Positions 27,995 to 35,358 of a DNA stretch of 64,000 nucleotides are shown here, piece by piece. Origin of the DNA: Clostridiaceae bacterium (GTDB lineage: Bacteria > Bacillota > Clostridia > Lachnospirales > Lachnospiraceae); NCBI GenBank assembly GCA_009911065.1, contig QXWR01000005.1, forward strand, positions 1 through 64,000, read 5' to 3'. Both the position numbers and the translations under genes were made by a program. The stretch's first letter is position 1. Each line of letters begins with the position of its first letter. The notes beneath the pieces were generated by a model. The model saw nothing but the letters and a program-made list of their open reading frames with translations, was not told where the DNA came from and made no database searches.

Positions 27995-28609
27995 TTACAT
28001 AATTCGAAAGAGTCCAATCACCTTTCCCAATACATTCATATTGGTTACAATAATTGGTTCCATAGCATCATTCTCTGGTTGTAAGCGGTAATATCCATCT
28101 TCTTTATAAAATCGTTTTACTGTGGCTGAATCATCAATTAAGGCCACCACAATATCCCCATTCTCCGCAGTGGGAGTCCGCTCAACGATCACCCGGTCGC
28201 CATCAAAAATGCCTGCATTAATCATGCTGTTGCCTTTTATACGAAGCATGAACGTCTGTGTGTTGGGAAGTAAATCTGCTGGCACAGGAAAATAGTCTTC
28301 AATATTTTCTTCCGCAAGAATGGGCTGCCCGGCAGTTACTGTACCAATCATAGGAATCTGAACCATCTCCCGACGGGTAAAGCCAAACATATCATCTAAA
28401 ATCTCCATAGCTCTGGGCTTGGTAGGATCTCGCCGGATATATCCATTGCGTTCCAATGTTTCCAAATGTGAGTGAACTGATGAGGTGGACTTTAACCGTA
28501 CTGCTTCGCAGATTTCCCGCACGGTCGGCGGATATCCCTTCTTCAAAATCGTCTCTTTAATATATTCCAGTATTTCCTTTTGTTTGGATGTGATCTTTCC
28601 CTGGCTCAT
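27995..28609 (-). CDS. lexA: LexA repressor of the SOS response
   Basis: A 204-residue LexA. The N-terminal winged helix (TSKQKEILEYI to GYIRR) binds SOS boxes. The self-cleavage site is Ala93-Gly94 (VTAGQPI), with catalytic Ser128 (GNSMI) and Lys165 (SATVKRF). I start at ATG 28609 behind GGAGGAC; 28 further in-frame codons upstream lack a ribosome-binding site and cover the promoter region. Two LexA boxes lie just upstream, indicating autorepression, and it is divergent from the LysM gene, as lexA is from yneA in Bacillus. Confidence 0.97.
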   Translation of the reverse strand: MSQGKITSKQKEILEYIKETILKKGYPPTVREICEAVRLKSTSSVHSHLETLERNGYIRRDPTKPRAMEILDDMFGFTRREMVQIPMIGTVTAGQPILAEENIEDYFPVPADLLPNTQTFMLRIKGNSMINAGIFDGDRVIVERTPTAENGDIVVALIDDSATVKRFYKEDGYYRLQPENDAMEPIIVTNMNVLGKVIGLFRIM

Positions 28610-28668
28610 CTTTGTCCTCCTGATTCTCTGTAATAAAAACGTTCCATTCAATTCCCCTAATACTATAC

Positions 28669-28780
28669 TAACATATGTTCGATAAAAAAGCAAACTTTTG
28701 TTCGGAAATTTTCAAAAAAATTATTGACAAACAAATGTTCGGGTATTATAATGGGGATACGCTTACAGAACACATGTTTG
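28669..28780. promoter_or_regulatory. SOS control region with four LexA boxes
   Basis: Four sites fit the Gram-positive LexA pattern CGAAC-N4-GTTYG or its reverse: 28669-28681 (perfect except the last base), 28692-28704, 28729-28741 and 28767-28780. The first two are nearest lexA. The third lies between the -35 and -10 of the LysM gene promoter and the fourth just past its start point. This spacing should repress both divergent transcripts until RecA triggers LexA cleavage. Confidence 0.9.
28724..28752 (+). promoter_or_regulatory. Consensus promoter of the SOS LysM gene
   Basis: TTGACA (28724-28729) and TATAAT (28747-28752) are exactly 17 bp apart, a full consensus match. A LexA box fills the spacer and another lies at about +8, so the promoter should be strong but tightly held by LexA. 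Confidence 0.92.
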
Positions 28781-28827
28781 TATTCGGATGATACCTGTGG
28801 ATTATATTATACAAGGGGGAATATGTG

Positions 28828-30087
28828 ATGGACAGAAGCTTAAGAAAATACCGGCGGGCAGACTGGAACGGAAAGCGGCAGAAGTGGAGTCAGAGACAAC
28901 CATGTTTTGTGGAGCGTGGACAGAGATATGGAGGACGTTTTCAATATCAGGAGTATGAAGGGGAGTATTGGGGATATGATGATGAATCGGTTGACGAATA
29001 TGGAAGTCAGGAATATGGGAGAGAAGAGTTTGGCAATGAGAGACAAGCATACAAGAATACTGTAACGTATGACAGCTCCAAATCGTTAGGTTCTTTTGAG
29101 GAATCCGTCCCATATACGGATCAGAATTACGACAGCACCAGTTTGCACAATGATAATTTAAGATATTCCGGATATAATGGAGAGACATCCAGATATGAAG
29201 GTATGACCTATGACGAAACCAGTCCAAATTATGAGAATCCAGATTATTTAAGATATAATGAAGAAACATCTGCATATGGAGGGATGGATTACAACAGAAC
29301 CAGTTTAAACTTAAACTATGACCGCCAGAGCTATATCGTCAATGAAGAAGGGGCGTCTGCATATAAAAGTACAAACTATGGGGAAACCAGCACAAATTAT
29401 GGCAATCCAAGATATTTTGAATATGATGAAAAAACGTCTAAATATGAAAGTACAAAGTATGACGAAAATGGCAGTCAAGGTTATTTGAGATATGAAAGAG
29501 AATTATCTGGATATGAAGGTACAAGTCATGACGGAATGAGCAGTCAAGGTTATTCCGGATATGACAGGGAAACATCCAAATATAAAGGTACCAGCTATGA
29601 CAGAGCCAGTTCAAACCATGGGAGTCATTCTGTTTTTGATTTCCATGAAAAAGAACAAAACAAAAAAAGCGCATCACAGAAAAAGAAAGCGAAAAAAGTG
29701 GCTGGTAAAGCAGCCGGTAAACAACCAACAGACCAAAAAAAGAACAGCAAAATAATGGCTCTTGCAATGAAACGCCGTACACGCCGTAAAAGAATCCATA
29801 AGTTTATGGTTGCCATGTTGGTTGTATTTGCTTTTTGTTCTGGCTTCTTTGGACGTACACTTTTTGACGCATACGCCAAAGAGCAGAACGGGAATGCACC
29901 TATCCCTTATTATACCAGCATTCAGCTGGCTCCCGGAGATAATCTCTGGAAGATTGCCAACCGTTATGCTGAACAAAACGGATATACCGTTACAGAATAT
30001 GTGGAAGAGTTAAAACAGATGAACGGGCTGACAGACGGACATGTTCATTCTGGTGAATATTTGACCATTGTTTACTTTCCAGAGTGA
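28828..30087 (+). CDS. SOS-controlled LysM membrane protein, YneA-like, with Tyr-rich repeat domain
   Basis: A 419-residue protein. The last 58 residues are a LysM domain (QLAPGDNLWKIANRYAEQNG) preceded by a membrane helix (about 324-344), the layout of the SOS division inhibitor YneA, which in Bacillus is about 105 residues and also divergent from lexA. Unlike YneA it has about 320 residues on the cytoplasmic side: a basic start, an acidic Tyr/Gly region, six or seven degenerate repeats of 23-29 residues (about 101-270, pattern YDxTSxNYxNxRYxxYxxETSxYxGT), and a Lys-rich stretch before the membrane. ATG 28828 follows AAGGGGGA. Its 3' end overlaps the convergent recombinase gene by 16 bp. Division inhibition is inferred, not shown. 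Confidence 0.85.
   Translation: MDRSLRKYRRADWNGKRQKWSQRQPCFVERGQRYGGRFQYQEYEGEYWGYDDESVDEYGSQEYGREEFGNERQAYKNTVTYDSSKSLGSFEESVPYTDQNYDSTSLHNDNLRYSGYNGETSRYEGMTYDETSPNYENPDYLRYNEETSAYGGMDYNRTSLNLNYDRQSYIVNEEGASAYKSTNYGETSTNYGNPRYFEYDEKTSKYESTKYDENGSQGYLRYERELSGYEGTSHDGMSSQGYSGYDRETSKYKGTSYDRASSNHGSHSVFDFHEKEQNKKSASQKKKAKKVAGKAAGKQPTDQKKNSKIMALAMKRRTRRKRIHKFMVAMLVVFAFCSGFFGRTLFDAYAKEQNGNAPIPYYTSIQLAPGDNLWKIANRYAEQNGYTVTEYVEELKQMNGLTDGHVHSGEYLTIVYFPE
29128..29635 (+). repeat. Tyr-rich coding repeats inside the LysM gene
   Basis: Six to seven tandem units of 69-87 bases encode the motif with a leading YD/YN-x-TS, a central RY or GY, and a closing ETSxY-x-G/S-T. The units have diverged in both sequence and length, so they are old or under diversifying pressure. 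Unit 3 is the least regular. Confidence 0.75.
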
Positions 30088-31151
30088 TGATTATTTACTG
30101 TTTTTTCCCGCAGCTGAACCGCATTACGTGCGCTTCGGCGGCGTTCATCCTCCAGTGCTGCATAATGTTTTTTTGTAGTATTAACATCCGAATGCCCCAA
30201 AACATCCGCAACCAAATAAATATCCCCCGTTTCCCGATAAAGATTGGTTCCATACGTACTTCGCAACTTATGAGGAGTAATTCTCTTTAGGGGAGTGACC
30301 AATCTTGCATATTTTTTGACCAGATTTTCCACACTGCGTACAGTAATACGTTTTTTCTGAAGAGAGAGGAAGAGTGCTTTTTCATTTCCTGGCATAGCGT
30401 CAATACCAAAACGTTCATCCAAATAATCCTGCAAAGCATCCTCTACTTCCATGCCAAAATAGACCGTTACCTCTTTCCCGCCTTTTCGATGAATGTGGAT
30501 TCCCCCATTTTTAAAGTCCACATCATTGATGTCCAGTCCAACACATTCAGAGACTCGGATACCTGTTCCGAGAAGCAAAGTTAAGAGTGCCAAATCTCGA
30601 ATTTTGGTTTTATTATGAAACGCCTTTTGCTTGTCTGTAAGATTTTCCCCTTGTTCTACTTCGTCCAGAAGCAGAGCAACCTCATCTACATCCAAGCGAA
30701 TAATTTCTTTCTCATGCAATTTGGGAAGTTGTACAAGAGAAGCTGGGTTGTTTTGGAGTTTTTCATTTCGGTAAAAATAGTTATAAAAACTTTTCAGGGA
30801 AGAAATTTTTCGCATAATTCCCCGTTCTTTGTTGACGATTCCCTGATTATTATCATTAAACCGGTATTTTAGATATTCCATATATTCTTCCAGATCGCTG
30901 ACGGTAAGTTGCTCTAAATAATCCAGCCGTATCTCCATGCGGTCCAGCTTTTGGAAGAAAGGATTTTCTTTTGCAAGAAAATCAAAAAACACATGGAGAT
31001 CATAAGCATAAGCAATTCGGGTTCTGGAAGAAGTTCTCGGTTCGATTCCTCTGAAAAAATCAACACAAAAAGGAGGAAGTTCTTTTATAAGCGTTCTTAA
31101 TTTTTGGATGTTTTCAATGTCTTTTTGTTGATAATAAGGCAGTTGTTTCAA
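30072..31151 (-). CDS. Xer-like tyrosine recombinase
   Basis: A 359-residue tyrosine recombinase with an N-terminal SAM-like core-binding domain (about 20-140) and a catalytic domain. The catalytic residues are visible: Arg in LLGTGIRVSECVGL, HKLR, and LGHSDVNTTKKHY with the tyrosine nucleophile. It is larger than XerC/XerD (about 300). The start TTG 31151 overlaps the ttcA stop, so the two are translationally coupled. It is chromosomal in context, so a dimer-resolution or other domesticated role is more likely than phage integration. Its end overlaps the LysM gene. Confidence 0.88.
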   Translation of the reverse strand: MKQLPYYQQKDIENIQKLRTLIKELPPFCVDFFRGIEPRTSSRTRIAYAYDLHVFFDFLAKENPFFQKLDRMEIRLDYLEQLTVSDLEEYMEYLKYRFNDNNQGIVNKERGIMRKISSLKSFYNYFYRNEKLQNNPASLVQLPKLHEKEIIRLDVDEVALLLDEVEQGENLTDKQKAFHNKTKIRDLALLTLLLGTGIRVSECVGLDINDVDFKNGGIHIHRKGGKEVTVYFGMEVEDALQDYLDERFGIDAMPGNEKALFLSLQKKRITVRSVENLVKKYARLVTPLKRITPHKLRSTYGTNLYRETGDIYLVADVLGHSDVNTTKKHYAALEDERRRSARNAVQLREKTVNNHHSGK

Positions 31152-31918
31152 TTACGTTCCTTCTTTCCATTATTTTTTTCTGTCAAAGATACAGTGGGAG
31201 AGGAGAGAGGCCATCCAGGAATATTTCCTGTTAGAATTGCATGAAAAAGGCGGGATTTTACACCAGGATTTTCATACTCCCACTGTTTTGTCAGTTTTTT
31301 AACATATTCACGTTTGGTATGACCATCTACGGGACAGGGATTTTTGCATACCGGCAATTTATATTTATTTTGAAATCCTTTAATATCTGCTTCCGGAATC
31401 AGCATCAATGGACGAATTACAGTTAAATCCATACGATCTAAATAGGTATAGGGAGAAAACGCATAGAAACGTCCCTCATAAAACAAAGATAACAACATTG
31501 TTTCAATCAGATCTTCTCTGTGATGGGCATAAGCTACTTTGTTGCATCCCAATTCCTTAGCAGCTTTATTCAGTGCGCCTTTTCGAAGTTTGGCACATAG
31601 AGAACATGGATTCGATTCTTTGCGTTCTTCAAACAAAATTTCTCCTATATTTGTAGGGAGAATCGTATAGGGAACCGAAAGCTGTTCACAAAGCTGTTTT
31701 ATTGAAGATAAATCAAAGTCTTGAAATCCAAGATCAACGGTAATCGCCTTTAACGTATATTTTTTAGGATAAAACCGCATTAAACCATGTAAAGCATATA
31801 ATAAGGTAAGGCTGTCTTTACCGCCAGAAATTCCAACAGCAATTTGATCATTGTCATCAATCATTTGATAAGTGTCAACCGCTTTTCTGGTCAAGCTATA
31901 TAAATTTTGTAAGTTCAT
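31148..31918 (-). CDS. ttcA: TtcA-family tRNA thiolation ATPase
   Basis: A 256-residue PP-loop protein that would thiolate cytidine 32 of tRNA, using an iron-sulphur cluster. The ATP pyrophosphatase motif is SGGKDSLTLL. The cluster cysteines are likely in NPCSLCAKLRKG, with a further pair in CKNPCPVDG. TtcA and its archaeal/clostridial relatives are hard to separate, so the exact modified base is an inference. It is cotranscribed with the recombinase gene downstream. Confidence 0.85.
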   Translation of the reverse strand: MNLQNLYSLTRKAVDTYQMIDDNDQIAVGISGGKDSLTLLYALHGLMRFYPKKYTLKAITVDLGFQDFDLSSIKQLCEQLSVPYTILPTNIGEILFEERKESNPCSLCAKLRKGALNKAAKELGCNKVAYAHHREDLIETMLLSLFYEGRFYAFSPYTYLDRMDLTVIRPLMLIPEADIKGFQNKYKLPVCKNPCPVDGHTKREYVKKLTKQWEYENPGVKSRLFHAILTGNIPGWPLSSPTVSLTEKNNGKKERN

Positions 31919-32057
31919 GTTTTTATGTCCTGTCTGAAAGTTATTGTTTAAATGGTATCATGTGATTAAGAGATCGCATTAAAAAGTTATTTTAAAATAA
32001 GTTTTTGTAAAATAGAGGATATATAACAAAGAATGAAGAAGTAGAGGGGTAATCCAA

Positions 32058-32189
32058 CTATTCGCGAAACAACACTTTAACGAATAGTTTGGCTTCTTTA
32101 ATGTCGTCTATCACAAATCTTACAAAACCGTTAAACGGTTTATCTGTCATTCCATGTCCGTTATTCCCTCCATCCGATTTACTTGCCAT
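32058..32189 (-). CDS. Candidate 43-residue small protein
   Basis: A short frame in an otherwise empty 395-bp gap. It opens with a hydrophilic Gly/Asn-rich half (MASKSDGGNNGHGMTDKPF) and ends with an amphipathic, basic half (EAKLFVKVLFRE). The composition looks like a real peptide rather than chance translation, and a 7-bp stem (CTATTCG/CGAATAG) overlaps its stop. No good Shine-Dalgarno site is visible, which weakens the call. I do not recognise a family. The rest of 31919-32314 holds short palindromes and a 16-bp tandem repeat. Confidence 0.4.
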   Translation of the reverse strand: MASKSDGGNNGHGMTDKPFNGFVRFVIDDIKEAKLFVKVLFRE

Positions 32190-32271
32190 ATCGGATAATA
32201 CGATCACAATATATCTTATTTTTACGTAATTATTATATCATTCCAATAAAAATATGTCCACTATATCAATA

Positions 32272-32303
32272 CAATGATTATCGGTTGCAATAATTATCGG
32301 TTC
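32272..32303. repeat. Tandem 16-bp direct repeat
   Basis: Two adjacent copies of CAAT-R-ATTATCGGTT-S differ at two positions. They lie 12 bp past the stop of the SGNH hydrolase gene, in a non-coding gap. No function can be assigned. Confidence 0.5.
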
Positions 32304-32314
32304 AGCTTCTGGAT

Positions 32315-33580
32315 TCAATTAACAGAGAATCCAACCGTATGTATGGGCATATCTGGATCATCCTTCCGATATACGCAGCAATAGATATCATACTTCTGGC
32401 TCGTTCCTCCCTCTTCCGGGATTTCTATGTAGGTCTCAGTTACACAGATTTCACAGCCTGACCTTCTGAGCCGTTCTACTAATTTCCCGATTTGTTTGTC
32501 CTCCATAACAGCCTGCCGAATCTGCACCTGGGCGATAAGATCCGGATCACAAATGCCCATAAGATATCCCTTCACGTCCCCAATCCCCCAAAGCTGTTGA
32601 ATCCGATATTGTATGAACGCTTGGTTTTCTTCTTCCCACACTTGCTCCTCTGGCTGTCCTCTGTGATCTTCCATTCCGGCTTCTATCAAAAGCCTCCCCA
32701 TCTCTCTCGTTAAAATCCGCATCCCCGAAGCATTCAAATGCCCTTGGTCATAAAAGTCAATATCAAAATCAAGCCCAATGTTTTGGTTCATATAATTTAC
32801 ACAAAAAATCCCCTGTTCCTGTGCATATCGGCAAACGGCATTGGCTTCTCTCTGCTGCTCTGGATGATAAGAATATGGAATATGAATCAGGATCAGCTTG
32901 ATTCCAAGGCTTTTGCACAGCTGATTCATCTGGTTAATATAAAACAGCTTTTCCTCATCCGCCTCCACCATATCTTCAGAATCCGTGACAATCTCATCTG
33001 CAGGATAACATACCTCATAGCGGGGCTGCACTCCGTACCTTCTGCTTGGATACATTCGGAAATCGTCATATTTCAGTTCATTCCACCGATTATGATATAG
33101 AAAGAACGGCACCAGCATAGCCGCCTGATCCTCCTTTGGAACCAGATTTGCCACCATTTCAGCTTTTGTACGGGAAAGGGGAAAACTGTCCCAGGCATTA
33201 TGGAGGTCAAAAACGATCTCTTTTCCCCCATAAATGTCTAAAACAACCGCTTTAGGAAACGGTCTTCCTTTTTTATTCAGTATCTCCAGGCTTTCCTTAA
33301 AGAGGTAATAACTACTGGCAACATAATTGCCATGCATTGACAGGTTATAGCTGGTGATTCCATACTCACGAAATAAATCCAGCGGCGACACCCCATTGAT
33401 CACGTGGGAGGATCCAAGAAACAGCACGTCAAAATCCTGTTCTGCCTTAAAAAACTGATCATACTGTTCCCCGCTTGCTTTATTCATCATAAGTTTGTTG
33501 CTGAACCATACACCTCCCCCGATCATTGCCAGCACACACAATACGGATAAGAGTCTTTTTATTTTGCTTTTTGACATCAT
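32315..33580 (-). CDS. SGNH-fold membrane-anchored hydrolase/acyltransferase-like protein
   Basis: About 420 residues with one N-terminal membrane helix (about 9-28) and an extracytoplasmic SGNH-type domain. The nucleophile is in LFLGSSHVINGVSP, and the closing Asp-His pair is in FYDQGHLNASGM. The layout resembles DltD/AlgJ-like partners of MBOAT O-acyltransferases, but no MBOAT gene is adjacent. A likely role is esterification or de-esterification of a surface polymer (inference). The last 100 residues form an extra domain of unknown fold. Confidence 0.75.
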   Translation of the reverse strand: MMSKSKIKRLLSVLCVLAMIGGGVWFSNKLMMNKASGEQYDQFFKAEQDFDVLFLGSSHVINGVSPLDLFREYGITSYNLSMHGNYVASSYYLFKESLEILNKKGRPFPKAVVLDIYGGKEIVFDLHNAWDSFPLSRTKAEMVANLVPKEDQAAMLVPFFLYHNRWNELKYDDFRMYPSRRYGVQPRYEVCYPADEIVTDSEDMVEADEEKLFYINQMNQLCKSLGIKLILIHIPYSYHPEQQREANAVCRYAQEQGIFCVNYMNQNIGLDFDIDFYDQGHLNASGMRILTREMGRLLIEAGMEDHRGQPEEQVWEEENQAFIQYRIQQLWGIGDVKGYLMGICDPDLIAQVQIRQAVMEDKQIGKLVERLRRSGCEICVTETYIEIPEEGGTSQKYDIYCCVYRKDDPDMPIHTVGFSVN

Positions 33581-33731
33581 TGGTTTTGCCCACTTCCCGA
33601 AAAATATTTAAAACTGAAACAAGAAATCCTAATTCAAAATTTTTTAATGTATGCAGATTCCCCGATATTTTCCATAATCAGCAACCAAAAGTCCCCCTAT
33701 TGACAGTAGGAGTAGCTGAAAATTCCTGTGG

Positions 33732-35327
33732 TCAAACACCAGGACCCCTATTCTCATCCGATTCTCCAGGACTGTTTAGGGAGGAGCCAGGACCAATTGG
33801 CGCAGTTTCCTGACTGGTTGGCGCCGAACCAGGACCAACTGGCGCAACACCAGGGCCAACTGGCGCAGGATTTGTGTTGTCAGTTGGTTGCTCTGGAGCT
33901 TGGGATTCCGATGAGCCTGGTCCATCTGGTTTGGTAACTTCCTGGCTAGCGGATGATTGGTTGGTCGATTCAACCGCTTGGGTAGAATCAGCAACATTAT
34001 CTGTCTGGCTTTCTTCTTCTAAACTGGAGGATTCTGTTAAATCTCCTTCTGAAGTGGACGCTGTCTCCTCTTCTGCTTTGTTTGTTTCTTCCGAACTGGT
34101 AGTCGAAGCTTCTGTTTGCGGAGGTGGTTCAGGGTTATTTCCTTGTATCTCAGCTCCCACATTTTTCCCGGATTCGGTATCTTTTCCAGGCGTATCCAAA
34201 CCGCTGACTTCTGCAATATGAGAACTGATTTTTTTTACTGTGGCAGAAGGATTGTATGGAACATCATCATACAAAAAACTGTGAAGCTGTACTACATTAC
34301 TTTCCAATGTGGTAGGAATCACACAATCCCTTTTTCCTATTTTCATTTCGGTATGAGAAAACGGAAAGCCGGTTGTCTGTCCAATGTAATATTTTTTTGC
34401 ATTTTTGGCCAATTCCATCAAATCATCCAAACCAATGCTGGTGGAAATTTGAGGAAATACGGTACCTACTAAAATGCGAAGGGTTTTAAAATCAGCTTTT
34501 TTTGCTTTTTCCATTGCCAGTCCCAAAACTTTTCTTTGACGCTCCGTTCGGTTAAAATCTGTATCCATCAGACGCAATCGGGCATAGGCAACTGACTGCA
34601 CGCCATCTAAATGAACCATACCACTGTGTTCCAGCTGAACAGAGCCAATTCCAGTAGATTGAACCGTTTCTGAAATAAATGCGTTGATATAGGCAAATTC
34701 CTTATCGGTAATTTCCAGATCAATACCTCCTAAAATGTTAATGGCATCTGCAACTGCATTCCAGTTAAATGTGGCATAATCATCAATTTTTAGATCTAAA
34801 TTGGCTTCCAAAGCTTCATTGGCTTGATCATTTCCTCCGCGAGAAAAAGCTTCATTGATTTTGTGATAATTGTCCTCTGAATCAATTTTTAAATATGTGT
34901 CACGAAAAACAGAGGCAAGACGAATCTCCCCTGTTTTTCGATTGATGCTGCAGACAATTTGCACATCTGCCAAAGTTCCTTTTCCAACATGACCGTCACG
35001 GGAATCGACTCCGTAAACAGCAATGGTCCAGTACCCACTTCCCATTGGACGTTTTAAGTAAAGAAAACATGCAAAAACAGCTGCAAAAAGAAAAATCCAC
35101 CTATAAATTCTTCTTTTTTTAGGCTTTTTATGTTTTTTTGAAGAACCTTTTTTGGATGATTTACGATTATTCGGAAAATCATCCAGATTTACCATTTCAA
35201 AATCATCCTGTATTCTTCTATTGGTTCTTGCATTTCTTGGATGAGATGATGAAGTTCGTCTTGTTTGATGTTTTCTTGCCCGCATTCGGTCAATCTCATC
35301 TTCATAATTATTATTTTGGTATTTCAT
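33732..35327 (-). CDS. LytR-CpsA-Psr (LCP) family glycopolymer ligase
   Basis: A 531-residue membrane protein that attaches secondary wall polymers to peptidoglycan. The N-terminus is basic and cytoplasmic (about 1-70), then a membrane helix (about 74-92), then the LCP domain with VYGVDSRDG, RTYLKI-type FRDTYLKI and MDTDFNRTERQRK. The last 140 residues are a Ser/Thr/Glu/Pro-rich tail with repeated Pro-Val-Gly-Pro-Gly units, probably wall-spanning. I start at ATG 35327 behind AAAGGAT. It is 31 bp downstream of the NlpC/P60 gene. Confidence 0.92.
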   Translation of the reverse strand: MKYQNNNYEDEIDRMRARKHQTRRTSSSHPRNARTNRRIQDDFEMVNLDDFPNNRKSSKKGSSKKHKKPKKRRIYRWIFLFAAVFACFLYLKRPMGSGYWTIAVYGVDSRDGHVGKGTLADVQIVCSINRKTGEIRLASVFRDTYLKIDSEDNYHKINEAFSRGGNDQANEALEANLDLKIDDYATFNWNAVADAINILGGIDLEITDKEFAYINAFISETVQSTGIGSVQLEHSGMVHLDGVQSVAYARLRLMDTDFNRTERQRKVLGLAMEKAKKADFKTLRILVGTVFPQISTSIGLDDLMELAKNAKKYYIGQTTGFPFSHTEMKIGKRDCVIPTTLESNVVQLHSFLYDDVPYNPSATVKKISSHIAEVSGLDTPGKDTESGKNVGAEIQGNNPEPPPQTEASTTSSEETNKAEEETASTSEGDLTESSSLEEESQTDNVADSTQAVESTNQSSASQEVTKPDGPGSSESQAPEQPTDNTNPAPVGPGVAPVGPGSAPTSQETAPIGPGSSLNSPGESDENRGPGV

Positions 35328-35358
35328 GGTGATTTTGTAATCCTTTCTGTAACAACTT

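Noticed and set aside
28802-29275. Minus-strand open frame of 157 codons inside the LysM gene
   Set aside because: It is antisense to the Tyr-rich repeats, whose codons read backwards as His/Ile-rich frames. It has no ribosome-binding site, and the plus-strand frame has a consensus promoter and known domains.
33874-34221. Plus-strand open frame over the C-terminal repeats of the LCP gene
   Set aside because: Antisense to low-complexity Ser/Thr/Pro codons, with no start signal. The LCP frame is well supported.
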